Shown: piece after piece, positions 42,782-51,013 of the stretch
Layout of the letters: each line of letters opens with the position of its first letter
How positions within the stretch are numbered: position 1 is the stretch's first letter
NCBI GenBank assembly: GCA_964633815.1
Contig: CAZWHW010000003.1
Location: forward strand, 54,107 to 118,106
Source: CALKZN01 sp964633815
GTDB lineage: Bacteria > Pseudomonadota > Gammaproteobacteria > Arenicellales > Arenicellaceae
DNA length: 64,000 nucleotides
Direction: 5' to 3'
Position numbers and translations under genes: made by a program
Notes under the pieces: model-generated
The model's database searches: none
Seen by the model: the letters and a program-made list of their open reading frames with translations, nothing else
What the model was told of the DNA's origin: nothing

Positions 42782-43743
42782 TAGTGTTGCGCTCCTGTTT
42801 TCTTAACAACTTTGGGAGTGACAAAAGGGTTTGAATAGTTTTCGGTTTTTTGGCCTTGTTGCCCAGTATATTTTTCAACTAGATAGTTGAATGTAAGCGG
42901 GCTGGCTGAGCCAAAATATTCGACTGGATGATCTTTAGTTTTCTTAGCTAAATCTTGAAAACGTTGTGGTGTTAAAACTTCTGGCGACTGCTTAACTTTG
43001 TTCACCCAAGTGTTGAAATCGGCATTTTCAACAACATGCGTGTCGAATTTCATTCCCGAGAAGCCAAAACCACTATAGTTGGCTGAATAGCCACGATATG
43101 TTCCAATTTCTTCACCAATTAAATGCAGCTGGTTTTCCATGCCTGCCATGGCATAAATCATTGAGCCTAGTGAAGGGATCGAAAATGAATTCATCACAGT
43201 GTCTGAAGTGATCAAAAATTCCACCGGAGTATTCACTGGGATTGCAAGTTCATTGACCGTAGCGATTTCTTGCTCTGGATAAATGAATAACCATTTCCAA
43301 TCTAATGCTACTACATGCACGCGCATGGTTGGATTCTCTGATTCTATTGGCTTGCGAGGATCTAATGAGAAAGATGTTTGATAAGTCAAAATCCCTAACC
43401 AAATGATAATGACGCAAGGAATTGACCAAACCCAGAATTCAATTTTGTTTGAATGTTCCCAATTTGGTGTGTATTTCGCTTTGCTGTTATCTTTTCGATT
43501 GTTGCGATAGCGGATAGGGAACCAGATTGTCATGATGATGACAGGAACTACCACGATCATCATTATCATAAAAGATAAAATAATCAGCCAGCTTTGTTGC
43601 TCAGCTATTTCACCTTTTGGTTGAAATAGCAGGTATTCTTCTAGATTACAGCCACTTAAAATGGGCAGACATAATCCGATCGTGAGTAATCCAATCAATT
43701 TGGCGTTAGGTTTACGTGTGAAAATATTCACTGTTGACCTCAT
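42781..43743 (-). CDS. cyoA: Cytochrome bo3 ubiquinol oxidase subunit II
   Basis: The protein is 320 residues long from ATG 43743. A lipoprotein signal is present (LPILSGC, lipid Cys at 32), then two membrane helices (near residues 50-70 and 93-113). The periplasmic cupredoxin domain with VHVVALDWKWLFIYPEQEIATVNELAIP and FSIPSLGSMIYAMAGMENQLHLIG lacks the CuA ligands, as expected for a quinol oxidase. An ATG seven codons upstream (43764) is also possible. It is the first gene of cyoABCD and has a good promoter upstream. Confidence 0.95.
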   Translation of the reverse strand: MRSTVNIFTRKPNAKLIGLLTIGLCLPILSGCNLEEYLLFQPKGEIAEQQSWLIILSFMIMMIVVVPVIIMTIWFPIRYRNNRKDNSKAKYTPNWEHSNKIEFWVWSIPCVIIIWLGILTYQTSFSLDPRKPIESENPTMRVHVVALDWKWLFIYPEQEIATVNELAIPVNTPVEFLITSDTVMNSFSIPSLGSMIYAMAGMENQLHLIGEEIGTYRGYSANYSGFGFSGMKFDTHVVENADFNTWVNKVKQSPEVLTPQRFQDLAKKTKDHPVEYFGSASPLTFNYLVEKYTGQQGQKTENYSNPFVTPKVVKKTGAQH

Positions 43744-43812
43744 TGTTTGATACAGAGAAAACATAAGAAATATTATATTTTGTAATATTCTGAATTTTCA
43801 GTAATTTCTGAA

Positions 43813-43840
43813 ATTATAGTTTTGTAATTTTATAATGCAA
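43813..43840 (-). promoter_or_regulatory. cyoA: Sigma-70 promoter of the cyo operon
   Basis: On the minus strand, TTGCAT and TATAAT are separated by 16 bases, about 70 bases upstream of the cyoA start. Confidence 0.6.
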
Positions 43841-43855
43841 ACAATTTCACAGTTT

Positions 43856-43875
43856 TTTACGAGATTTTTCGTAAA
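43856..43875. promoter_or_regulatory. Inverted repeat upstream of the cyo promoter
   Basis: TTTACGA (43856-43862) and TCGTAAA (43869-43875) form a perfect dyad with a 6-base spacer, 16 bases upstream of the -35 box. It is a candidate activator site; the regulator is unknown. Confidence 0.45.
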
Positions 43876-44162
43876 CAGATCAATGTTTTATTGAAAAAAC
43901 TGGCATAGGTCTAAGTTTTAATCTTTGATTTACTCAGTTTTGCGTTGAAGCGCAATTGAACAGATGTACTATGATAGAGATTTTTAAAATTGTTCTATCT
44001 GTATTTTTGTTGATTAGAGCTAGTTATATTGCAGATTTTCGACAGGTCTTTACGCTACTGAGGCCAACGCATTAATGCGTTTTACTTTGCAATTCCGATT
44101 GCTTCAGTTTCAACTTGGTTGGTTTTAATTAGCTGAGTTTTGCTGGTTTAACAAAAAAAGTG

Positions 44163-45074
44163 TTATTTAATTAAGCTGTCAGTAATAGATTCGGCTAGAT
44201 ACAGCTGTGACATTGCACCACCAAAAGTATTAGTGGTTGTTGCTTGGTAATTGCATTGGTGGTTTTTTAGCGCTTTATGTTGGTTGTTTGTGCTATTGAT
44301 ATAGATGAAACAGCCTTGCAATTGACTGGCTTCTTTGTTTTTTAATTTGCGTGTGCCAAGTTTGCTTGGTTTATCATTTAACTCAGGCTGGAGGCCTAGT
44401 TTTAATAGTACCGCCTCAGGCATTGAATTGTTTGAATAAGCCCAAATTCCATTTTGTTTTAAAGAAGCGACAGTAAACAATTGGTTTTTAAATTTTGAAG
44501 ATAGTTTTTCTTTGAGTGAATTGATTTTCACATCACGTTCAGCAAGTTTTTGTTTAGCAAATTTGATCTTGTTGAATAATTTGGCGAGTGTTAAAAAGCG
44601 TTCATCGGCTTTTTCAGCATTATTGTTGCGCCGACTGAAGTTGTTGAAATACATCACAGGTGCAATGTTTGATAAAGGTCTCAATAAATCGCGCTGGGAA
44701 TAACCAATGAGAATTAATTCAGGTTTGAGCGCTTTCAATTGCTTTAAGTCAGGAGTGAAACGAGAGCCTAGATCAATAGCCTTGTTCTGTTCAGCTGAGA
44801 ATAGAGTTTGCGGTGAAGTTTTTTTAAAACCTGCTGTGTCTGCAATAGCAATTGGCGCAATGCCTAATTCAAGTAGTTGTTCCGTTACAGTCCAATTGAT
44901 TACAGCAATACGTTCTGGAGGCGCATCAAAAGCCCATTTGCCATGTGAATCACGAATACGGATTTTGTTATCAGCAAGTGCTGGTAGAGTAATTACTATG
45001 ATAATTAAACAGGCGACACATAAATTAGAAGTTTTTTTAAACAAGCTCAAAAGCTTGATGAACTCACTTACCAT
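44163..45074 (-). CDS. Siderophore-type ABC transporter substrate-binding protein (FhuD-like), orphan
   Basis: The protein has 303 residues with a signal peptide (LCVACLIIIVITLPALA). Class III binding-protein features are PPERIAVINWTVTEQLLELGIAPIAIAD, LKQLKALKPELILIGYSQRD, and a long backbone helix. A metal, siderophore or heme ligand is likely. No permease or ATPase gene is nearby, and the B12 system already has its own BtuF. The ATG overlaps the stop of the preceding regulator by one base, so the two are coexpressed. Confidence 0.85.
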   Translation of the reverse strand: MVSEFIKLLSLFKKTSNLCVACLIIIVITLPALADNKIRIRDSHGKWAFDAPPERIAVINWTVTEQLLELGIAPIAIADTAGFKKTSPQTLFSAEQNKAIDLGSRFTPDLKQLKALKPELILIGYSQRDLLRPLSNIAPVMYFNNFSRRNNNAEKADERFLTLAKLFNKIKFAKQKLAERDVKINSLKEKLSSKFKNQLFTVASLKQNGIWAYSNNSMPEAVLLKLGLQPELNDKPSKLGTRKLKNKEASQLQGCFIYINSTNNQHKALKNHQCNYQATTTNTFGGAMSQLYLAESITDSLIK

Positions 45075-45625
45075 TAGTTTTTATTCTTGCCCGTAATTTT
45101 GTCTTTAACATTAACTAATTTGGTTACATTAGTGCCTAGTTTCATGAGTTTTACTAAGTTTTTATTATTGAGTTTTTGCAGCTCATCTGCCCATGATGTG
45201 AGGGAATCAATCATGTTATGAATTTCTTCCATTTTTTTATGCGCATAATGACCTTCTTCTGATACTGGTTGGCGCATCATTTCACCACGTAGCATCGTTA
45301 AGGTGGGTTCAAGCTCGCGTTTACGTCGTTCTTCAAAAATAATACGAGCTACTTGCCAAATATCTTCAGGTGTTTCGTAGTATTCCTTGCGATCGCCAGG
45401 AAAATGGATTGGCTTAATTAAGCGCCAAGATTGCAATTCTTTGAGTCCCATGCTGACATTGGAGCGAGAGATGCTTAAAGCTTCCACCAAATCGTCAGCA
45501 TTGATAGGCTTTTCAGTGATCATTAATAGGGCATAAATCTGACCAACTGTTCGAGTCATGCCCCAACGGCTGCCCATTTCGCCAAAGTGAGAAACAAAAG
45601 ACTCAAGTTTAGGTGTCATTTTCAT
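45074..45625 (-). CDS. GbsR/MarR-family transcriptional regulator
   Basis: The protein has 183 residues. A winged helix reads FVSHFGEMGSRWGMTRTVGQIYALLMITEKPINADDLVEALSISRSNVSMGLKELQSWRLIKPIHFPGDRKEYYE (residues about 10-85), matching the GbsR branch of MarR regulators. A long C-terminal helical part follows, probably for dimerisation. It is translated together with the downstream binding protein and may control it. A palindrome in its own promoter region suggests autoregulation. Confidence 0.88.
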   Translation of the reverse strand: MKMTPKLESFVSHFGEMGSRWGMTRTVGQIYALLMITEKPINADDLVEALSISRSNVSMGLKELQSWRLIKPIHFPGDRKEYYETPEDIWQVARIIFEERRKRELEPTLTMLRGEMMRQPVSEEGHYAHKKMEEIHNMIDSLTSWADELQKLNNKNLVKLMKLGTNVTKLVNVKDKITGKNKN

Positions 45626-45665
45626 GGCAATATCACTAAATAATTGATGGTGGCAGGAGAGGGAT

Positions 45666-45714
45666 AAAATTACACCGAATCGATTCCTTCTACAAGGTTT
45701 GCTAATGTAATTTT
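45666..45714. promoter_or_regulatory. Palindromic promoter region of the GbsR-type regulator
   Basis: AAAATTACA (45666-45674) and TGTAATTTT (45706-45714) form an outer 9-base dyad. The 10-base palindrome GAATCGATTC (45677-45686) lies inside it. On the minus strand, TTGTAG and TAATTT separated by 17 bases may be the promoter, which would place the palindrome in the spacer. Confidence 0.45.
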
Positions 45715-45759
45715 GGCTATTATTCCTAGTGATTTGTTCAAAGCTTGTGTTGATTGACT

Positions 45760-46176
45760 TTAAGTATCTAGCTTGGCTCGTATTTTCTCTAATAGCTGTT
45801 GCCGTTCAGCTTTATTGTATGGAATAGATTTTTGTTTTCCCCAGACTGGATCAGGCCAAGCAATATCTAGTTTAAATCGCACAATATGATGAATGTGTAA
45901 TTGCGGAACGATATTGCCAAGTGCAGCGACATTTAATTTATCGCCGTTAAATTGTTGCATCAAAGCTTTGCTAACAAGTATCGATTCATTCTGATATTGG
46001 GCAATATCTTGTTCAGGTAAATCATATATTTCCTGACAATTTTCTCTTCTTGGAACCAAAATTAACCAAGGAAATTGTTTATCATTCATTAATAAAACGC
46101 GACACAGTGGTAAATCAACGACCAAAAAAGTGTCGCTTTCGAGTTGCGGGTGCAGTTGAAATGTAGTCTGGTTCAT
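45760..46176 (-). CDS. HIT-family hydrolase
   Basis: The protein has 138 residues of the histidine-triad superfamily. The triad region is PQLHIHHIVR (H94, H96, H97). It carries the proteobacterial subgroup features PWLILVPRRENCQEIYDLP and DIAWPDPVWGKQKSIPY. HIT proteins hydrolyse nucleotidyl-phosphoramidates or dinucleoside polyphosphates; the substrate is not defined. It is probably a single gene. Confidence 0.88.
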   Translation of the reverse strand: MNQTTFQLHPQLESDTFLVVDLPLCRVLLMNDKQFPWLILVPRRENCQEIYDLPEQDIAQYQNESILVSKALMQQFNGDKLNVAALGNIVPQLHIHHIVRFKLDIAWPDPVWGKQKSIPYNKAERQQLLEKIRAKLDT

Positions 46177-46246
46177 GGCTGATAAATAATTTTTAAGTAT
46201 TTATTAATCAATGGAAAAAATTTTTTCTAAGTCAGAATTTATATCT

Positions 46247-46636
46247 TTAATTCTTCCTTTTTAGATAAATTAAAATGATTAAGGTAATCAAAGGAGGAAC
46301 ACCTTGAATGAAAACACCAGAGATCATTGCAGGAATGGTAAAGCTAAGAACAATCGCGGCACCAACCATAAAAAGACAGGTATATATGATGAGTACATTA
46401 GAAACTTCTAGATTGCGCTTAGCCAGAAATAAACCTGCAAATGTGCCAAATGCTAAAAATAAATTATAAAACCCTTGATTTTGTACATAGACATGAAGAA
46501 CTTCAGCATCTTCAATGTTTCGTACTTTGAAAATAGAATGAATGTCAGGGTTCATCCATAAAACGCTTTCCATTAAGAAGAACAGAATATGAATAATGCC
46601 AGCAAATCCTGCGAAAATTTGAGCAAATCGATACAT
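46247..46636 (-). CDS. DUF1304 membrane protein
   Basis: The protein has 129 residues and four hydrophobic helices. The first half, AGIIHILFFLMESVLWMNPDIHSIFKVRN followed by YVQNQGFYNLFLAFGTFAGLF, is characteristic of DUF1304 (PF06993). The function is unknown. A Shine-Dalgarno (GGAGAAG) lies just upstream of ATG 46636. Confidence 0.88.
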   Translation of the reverse strand: MYRFAQIFAGFAGIIHILFFLMESVLWMNPDIHSIFKVRNIEDAEVLHVYVQNQGFYNLFLAFGTFAGLFLAKRNLEVSNVLIIYTCLFMVGAAIVLSFTIPAMISGVFIQGVPPLITLIILIYLKRKN

Positions 46637-46958
46637 AAAATCTTCTCCATTGCATTAAAATTTGAATATCAAGAATCACTTTGTAAATGAAGTTGAGCTA
46701 TTTTATAGGCACGATCAAACTAAATCTTTATTATTTTGAATAGAATATAGAATTTTATAAGTCATAAATTATTTTGATGGAACGTATTAAGATAAATGAT
46801 TTTAAATTCAAGTTAGCAAAGCTATTACTAGCTAACAAAAAAGTGGATTTTTGAATGTTATGGCAGTTGGCGGTTCGATCTGAGTATTGCCGATATAAGT
46901 TGTCATTTTTTTTAAAAGAGCATATTAATTTCTTCCATGTAGCGCCATAATCACGAGC
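46637..46958. other. Divergent intergenic region before the ABC exporter
   Basis: These 322 bases hold no gene. GTTAGC and GCTAAC (about 46813-46837) form a weak dyad. There is no recognisable RNA or convincing promoter pair. Confidence 0.35.
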
Positions 46959-47906
46959 ATGACAGACTTGATTAATATTAACAATCTCGTCAAAGTTTAT
47001 CGTAATGGATTTAAAGCTTTGGACGGTGTTTCACTGACAATAAAAAAGGGTGAAATTCTCGCCTTGCTTGGACCAAATGGTGCTGGGAAAACCACATTGA
47101 TTAGCATCGTTTGTGGAATTGTTAATGCTAGCGAAGGCAGTGTTTCTGTTGCTGGTTTTGATATCGTTAAAGACTATCGCAATGCACGCCAAATGATAGG
47201 TTTAGTGCCACAAGAGCTGACAAATAATCAGTTTGATTCAGTCTTAAGCACAGTAAATTTTACTCGAGGCATGTTTGGCAAAGGTCGCGATGATGATTTG
47301 GTCGAAGAATTATTAAAAGACTTGAGCTTATGGGAGAAACGTCATAGTTTGTTAATGCAACTTTCAGGTGGGATGAAACGTCGTGTATTGATTGCCAAAG
47401 CCTTAGCGCATGAACCTGAAATTTTATTTTTAGATGAACCAACTGCTGGCGTGGATGTAGAACTACGCCAAGATATGTGGCGTTTAATTCATAAATTACG
47501 TGAGCGTGGAGTGACAATTATTTTGACAACGCATTATATCGAGGAGGCCGAGGAAATGGCTGACCGAGTTGGTGTCATCAATGCTGGAAAACTATTATTG
47601 CTTGAAGAAAAGAGCAACTTGTTAAATCGATTGGGACGAAAGCAGCTTACATTACAATTATTGCAACCTTTGAAAAAAATACCTGCCAAATTGAATCAGT
47701 TTGATATTGAACTCTCCGGTCAAGGCGATGTGTTGAAATATTTTTATGATATTAATGCGCAGCGAACAGGTGTGATTACTTTGATGAAAGCTCTGTCTGA
47801 AGAGGGTATCCGTTTTACTGATTTGAACACGCAGCAAAGTTCTCTCGAAGAAATATTCATTGATCTGTTGAATGAGCCTGAACAAGAGTTTGAGGGGCGA
47901 GATTGA
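46959..47906 (+). CDS. yadG: YadG-like ABC transporter ATP-binding protein
   Basis: The protein has 315 residues with Walker A GPNGAGKT (38-45), an LSGGMKRR signature, Walker B ILFLDEPTAGVDVELR, and a switch His in TTHYIEEAEEMADR. It is close to E. coli YadG along its full length, including the C-terminal ITLMKALSEEGIRFTDL...LEEIFIDLLNE region. It partners with the permease that overlaps its 3' end or starts just beyond. The exported substrate is unknown. Confidence 0.9.
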   Translation: MTDLININNLVKVYRNGFKALDGVSLTIKKGEILALLGPNGAGKTTLISIVCGIVNASEGSVSVAGFDIVKDYRNARQMIGLVPQELTNNQFDSVLSTVNFTRGMFGKGRDDDLVEELLKDLSLWEKRHSLLMQLSGGMKRRVLIAKALAHEPEILFLDEPTAGVDVELRQDMWRLIHKLRERGVTIILTTHYIEEAEEMADRVGVINAGKLLLLEEKSNLLNRLGRKQLTLQLLQPLKKIPAKLNQFDIELSGQGDVLKYFYDINAQRTGVITLMKALSEEGIRFTDLNTQQSSLEEIFIDLLNEPEQEFEGRD

Positions 47907-47908
47907 TC

Positions 47909-48670
47909 ATGAATATACATGCAATCAAGGCAATTTATTTATACGAAATGTCTCGTTGGTGGCGAACTCTTTATCAGAGTATTATCTCACCAGTGTTGAC
48001 TACATCATTGTATTTTATCGTGTTTGGAGCGGCCATTGGTTCTCGAATTTCAGAAGTAGGTGGCGTGAGTTATGGGGCATTTATTGTGCCGGGTTTGATC
48101 ATGTTATCGTTGATGACTCAGAGTATTTCTTATGCATCTTTTGCTATTTATTTTCCAAAATTCACAGGCACAATTTATGAACTTTTGTCTTCACCAGTGT
48201 CTTTTTATGAAATTTTGATTGGCTATATAGGCGCTTCTGCGACTAAAGCGGTATTAATTGGAATTATTATTCTTATTACAGCGAAACTGTTTGTTTCGTT
48301 TCAGATTGCCTATCCAGTTGCTATGTTTGCTTTTCTTACATTGACCGCGATTACGTTTAGCTTGTTGGGGTTTATTGTTGGCTTATGGGCTGATAATTTC
48401 GAAAAACTACAAGTTATTCCAGTTTTGGTTGTCACACCATTGGTTTTCCTTGGTGGCACGTTTTATTCAATCGATATGCTCTCCGGCATCTGGCATAAAA
48501 TTGCATTATTTAATCCCATTTGGTATTTGATTAATGGGTTTCGATGGACTTTTTTTGCAAAATCCGACATCAGTATTTCAATTAGTGTGGCAGTATTATT
48601 CGGCTTCTTTTTTCTATTTGCAGGAATTATTTTTTGGATATTTAAAACTGGCTATAAGCTGAAAAATTAG
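47909..48670 (+). CDS. yadH: YadH-like ABC-2 transporter permease
   Basis: The protein is 253 residues long from ATG 47909, with six membrane helices. ABC-2 type features are TTSLYFIVFGAAIGSRI, YGAFIVPGLIMLSLM, PLVFLGGTFYSIDML, and FNPIWYLINGFRW. It matches E. coli YadH in length and pattern. The start lies 2 bases beyond the ATPase stop; a TTG at 47903 overlapping that stop is an alternative. Confidence 0.9.
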   Translation: MNIHAIKAIYLYEMSRWWRTLYQSIISPVLTTSLYFIVFGAAIGSRISEVGGVSYGAFIVPGLIMLSLMTQSISYASFAIYFPKFTGTIYELLSSPVSFYEILIGYIGASATKAVLIGIIILITAKLFVSFQIAYPVAMFAFLTLTAITFSLLGFIVGLWADNFEKLQVIPVLVVTPLVFLGGTFYSIDMLSGIWHKIALFNPIWYLINGFRWTFFAKSDISISISVAVLFGFFFLFAGIIFWIFKTGYKLKN

Positions 48671-49048
48671 TTAGAAATAACTCAATAGAATTCTGATAGC
48701 TGAAGAGATAATCACCGTGAAAGTCAGCACCATGCCAATTTTTCTTAATTGAATAACTTCATTAGCTTGACTAACACCATAAGCGTGAATCAACCGTCCT
48801 GCCAACAATGTAAACCCTAGAAAATGTACAAATAAAGAGTGATTTGTTTGTGTTTCTAAAAAAAACATCAATAATAATGCAAAGGGAACATATTCGGCAA
48901 AGTTACCATGAACTCTCATTGCTCTAGTTAGTTCAGGCAATTGACCATCACCAAGAGCAATATGATTTTTGGTGCGTTGTTTGATAATGCGAATGCTCAA
49001 AAATATAAAAAATAAACCAAAAATAGCAGCATAGATGGGTGTAATCAT
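48671..49048 (-). CDS. MAPEG-family membrane protein
   Basis: The protein has 125 residues and four helices. The family pattern is seen in SIRIIKQRTKNHIALGDGQLPELTRAMRVHGNFAEYVPFALLLM (residues about 18-61) and LLAGRLIHAYGVS. MAPEG proteins include microsomal glutathione transferase relatives; the bacterial role is unsettled. It converges on yadH with the stop codons adjacent. Confidence 0.9.
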   Translation of the reverse strand: MITPIYAAIFGLFFIFLSIRIIKQRTKNHIALGDGQLPELTRAMRVHGNFAEYVPFALLLMFFLETQTNHSLFVHFLGFTLLAGRLIHAYGVSQANEVIQLRKIGMVLTFTVIISSAIRILLSYF

Positions 49049-49066
49049 GATGTATTTAGCTAGGGG

Positions 49067-49231
49067 CTAAGACATTGCATCTATTTTGAATTTAATTTTT
49101 TCAGCTTTTTTGGTCAAAAGTGAATAATTCTTGATGTCGCCATTGCGTTGGCTTTGCATAGCATCTTCTAATAATTTTAAATATTCTTTATTAAGTTTCT
49201 TTTTTTGATCTGGTTTGAGAAAGCTAAACAT
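49067..49231 (-). CDS. DUF6435-type small protein
   Basis: This short gene encodes 54 residues: MFSFLKPDQKKKLNKEYLKL, then LEDAMQSQRNGDIKNYSLLT, then KKAEKIKFKIDAMS. It agrees well with the DUF6435 family (about 50-60 residues, MF.xFKPDPxKKL start and an AMxxQRxGDI core). It is likely a cytosolic helical hairpin; the function is unknown. It lies 18 bases upstream of the MAPEG start, on the same strand, and may be cotranscribed. Confidence 0.85.
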   Translation of the reverse strand: MFSFLKPDQKKKLNKEYLKLLEDAMQSQRNGDIKNYSLLTKKAEKIKFKIDAMS

Positions 49232-49323
49232 CGTTGTTACCTACAAAGTTACCTACAAAATATAACGTGAATATTGTCACAGAGTGGATGAAGTAATCGT
49301 CAATATGCTAAGCCAATGAAGGT

Positions 49324-50340
49324 TTAATTGTCAGAGTTTTTGCTGAAATTGGTTTTTTTCTCTTTGCTAAGAACCTTTTGTTTTTTGTGCCGCTCACTTA
49401 TCACCGCCACATCACCACCAATATGATGTTCACCTCGGGCTTTGGCTAATTGAATTTGTTTTTCACGCTCAGCAAAGCGTGCTTTTTGTTCATCGCTGCT
49501 TTTGTCATAACAGCGATGACAACTCACACCAGGAGTGTAGTGTTTGTGTTGTTTGTCTTGTTCTGTAATGGGGTAGCGGCAGGCATGACATTGATCATAT
49601 TTTCCGCGTTCTAACGCATGGTTAACAGCAACACGATCATCAAACACAAAACATTCGCCGTCCCATAGAGTTTCTTCGGGTTGCACTTTTTCAAGATATT
49701 TCAGCACACCACCTTTGAGGTGATAAACCTCTTCAAAGCCTGCAAGTTTCATGTAAGAAGAAGCTTTTTCACAACGAATGCCGCCGGTGCAAAACATGGC
49801 AACTTTTTTGTGTTTATTTGGATCTAGATTTTTTTCAACATAGTCGGGAAATTCGCGGAAAGTCTCTGTATCAGGATTGACGGCATTTTTGAATGTACCA
49901 ATTTCATATTCATAGTCGTTGCGGGTGTCGATTAGAACTACGTCTGGATTAGAAATGACGTCGTTCCAATCTTGAGCTTCCACATAAGTGCCAACAACTT
50001 TGTTTGGGTCAATTCCATCCACACCCATGGTTACTATCTCTTTTTTGAGTTTGACCTTAGTCCGGTGGAAAGGTTGTTCATAATGGATGGATTCTTTGTA
50101 TTCTAGGTCTGCTATGCGTTTATCTGCCCGCAACCAAGTAATGATGGCATCCATATTTTCACGCTTACCAGAAATAGTACCATTGATACCTTCTTCAGCA
50201 AGTAGCACAGTGCCGCGAATGTCCAGTTTAGTCATGAGTTTGCGTAAGGGTTCCCGTAGTGTCTCATAATCCTTGAGAGTCACAAATTTATACAGGGCAT
50301 AAACGACGTATTCAGTCGTATTTTGGTCAGATTTTCCCAT
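49324..50340 (-). CDS. trhO: tRNA uridine(34) hydroxylase (rhodanese domain)
   Basis: The protein has 338 residues. An N-terminal ferredoxin-like domain (GTVLLAEEGINGTISG) precedes a rhodanese domain with C184 in FCTGGIRCEKAS. A C-terminal Cys-rich region (CHACRYPIT...CHRCYDK) is also present. TrhO uses O2 to form 5-hydroxyuridine at position 34 of some tRNAs. ATG 50340 has a good GGAG site 8 bases upstream and was preferred to in-frame codons upstream. Confidence 0.93.
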   Translation of the reverse strand: MGKSDQNTTEYVVYALYKFVTLKDYETLREPLRKLMTKLDIRGTVLLAEEGINGTISGKRENMDAIITWLRADKRIADLEYKESIHYEQPFHRTKVKLKKEIVTMGVDGIDPNKVVGTYVEAQDWNDVISNPDVVLIDTRNDYEYEIGTFKNAVNPDTETFREFPDYVEKNLDPNKHKKVAMFCTGGIRCEKASSYMKLAGFEEVYHLKGGVLKYLEKVQPEETLWDGECFVFDDRVAVNHALERGKYDQCHACRYPITEQDKQHKHYTPGVSCHRCYDKSSDEQKARFAEREKQIQLAKARGEHHIGGDVAVISERHKKQKVLSKEKKTNFSKNSDN

Positions 50341-50507
50341 AATTTTTCTCCGCCACTTCGAACGTAAATCGAAAGCATAGATAGTTAATTCATTGACAAG
50401 GGGCCAATGGGTCATGAATTGCTAGTAGCAAATAGACACCTTTAGACTTTCTTCGCTGGCAGATTGTAGATAAAATCTGTTCAAATTCCAATTTTTTAGT
50501 GTGTGCT

Positions 50508-50981
50508 ATGGCTTTATTTCCTCCAATTGACGACAACTCGACGTATTTTTCAATGTATGACTTGGAATATTGTTGTTCAAGGCATGTTGTGAAACCTTTT
50601 GAACTTGATGATGCACAGTGGAAAAGCATCGAACACTATTATCAAGCGATGAAGTTTAATCAAGTTGATTACCAAGAAAAAATTCGTCTCGCATCTGATC
50701 CAAAAGCAGCAGAAAAACTAGGCAATAAGCGCTTCAAGCGTAAGCGTTCGGATTGGCAAGAGGTTCAAACAACGGTCATGACGCGTGCTGTTTATACTCA
50801 ATGTAGGACGTATAGAGAAATTGCCGATAATCTTTTGGCAACAGGCGAAGAAATATTAGTTGAAAACAGTCAATTCGACTATTTTTGGGGTTGTGGGAGA
50901 GATCGACGTGGTGAAAACCATTATGGTCAGGTCTTAATGAATGTTAGAGCGAAACTTCGTGAAGAAGCTGAAGCAAATTAG
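50508..50981 (+). CDS. NADAR-family (YbiA-like) N-glycosidase
   Basis: The protein has 157 residues. NADAR features are CCSRHVVKPFELDDAQWKSIEHYYQAMKF, KLGNKRFKRKRSDWQEV, and the C-terminal FDYFWGCGRDRRGENHYGQVLMNVR. Known members cleave N-glycosidic bonds in riboflavin intermediates, or remove ADP-ribose from guanine bases. Which reaction this one performs cannot be read from sequence. A GTG at 50499 is an alternative start. It is divergent from trhO. Confidence 0.87.
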   Translation: MALFPPIDDNSTYFSMYDLEYCCSRHVVKPFELDDAQWKSIEHYYQAMKFNQVDYQEKIRLASDPKAAEKLGNKRFKRKRSDWQEVQTTVMTRAVYTQCRTYREIADNLLATGEEILVENSQFDYFWGCGRDRRGENHYGQVLMNVRAKLREEAEAN

Positions 50982-51013
50982 ACATTATATTTTTAACGAG
51001 CCAAGGTGCTTTT

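Larger units (their letters stand above)
43744..44162. other. Intergenic region upstream of cyoA
   Basis: The 419 AT-rich bases have no gene. They contain the cyo promoter and a dyad near it (listed separately), and a 16-base palindrome AACGCATTAATGCGTT at 44067-44082. The rest shows nothing I can name. Confidence 0.5.
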
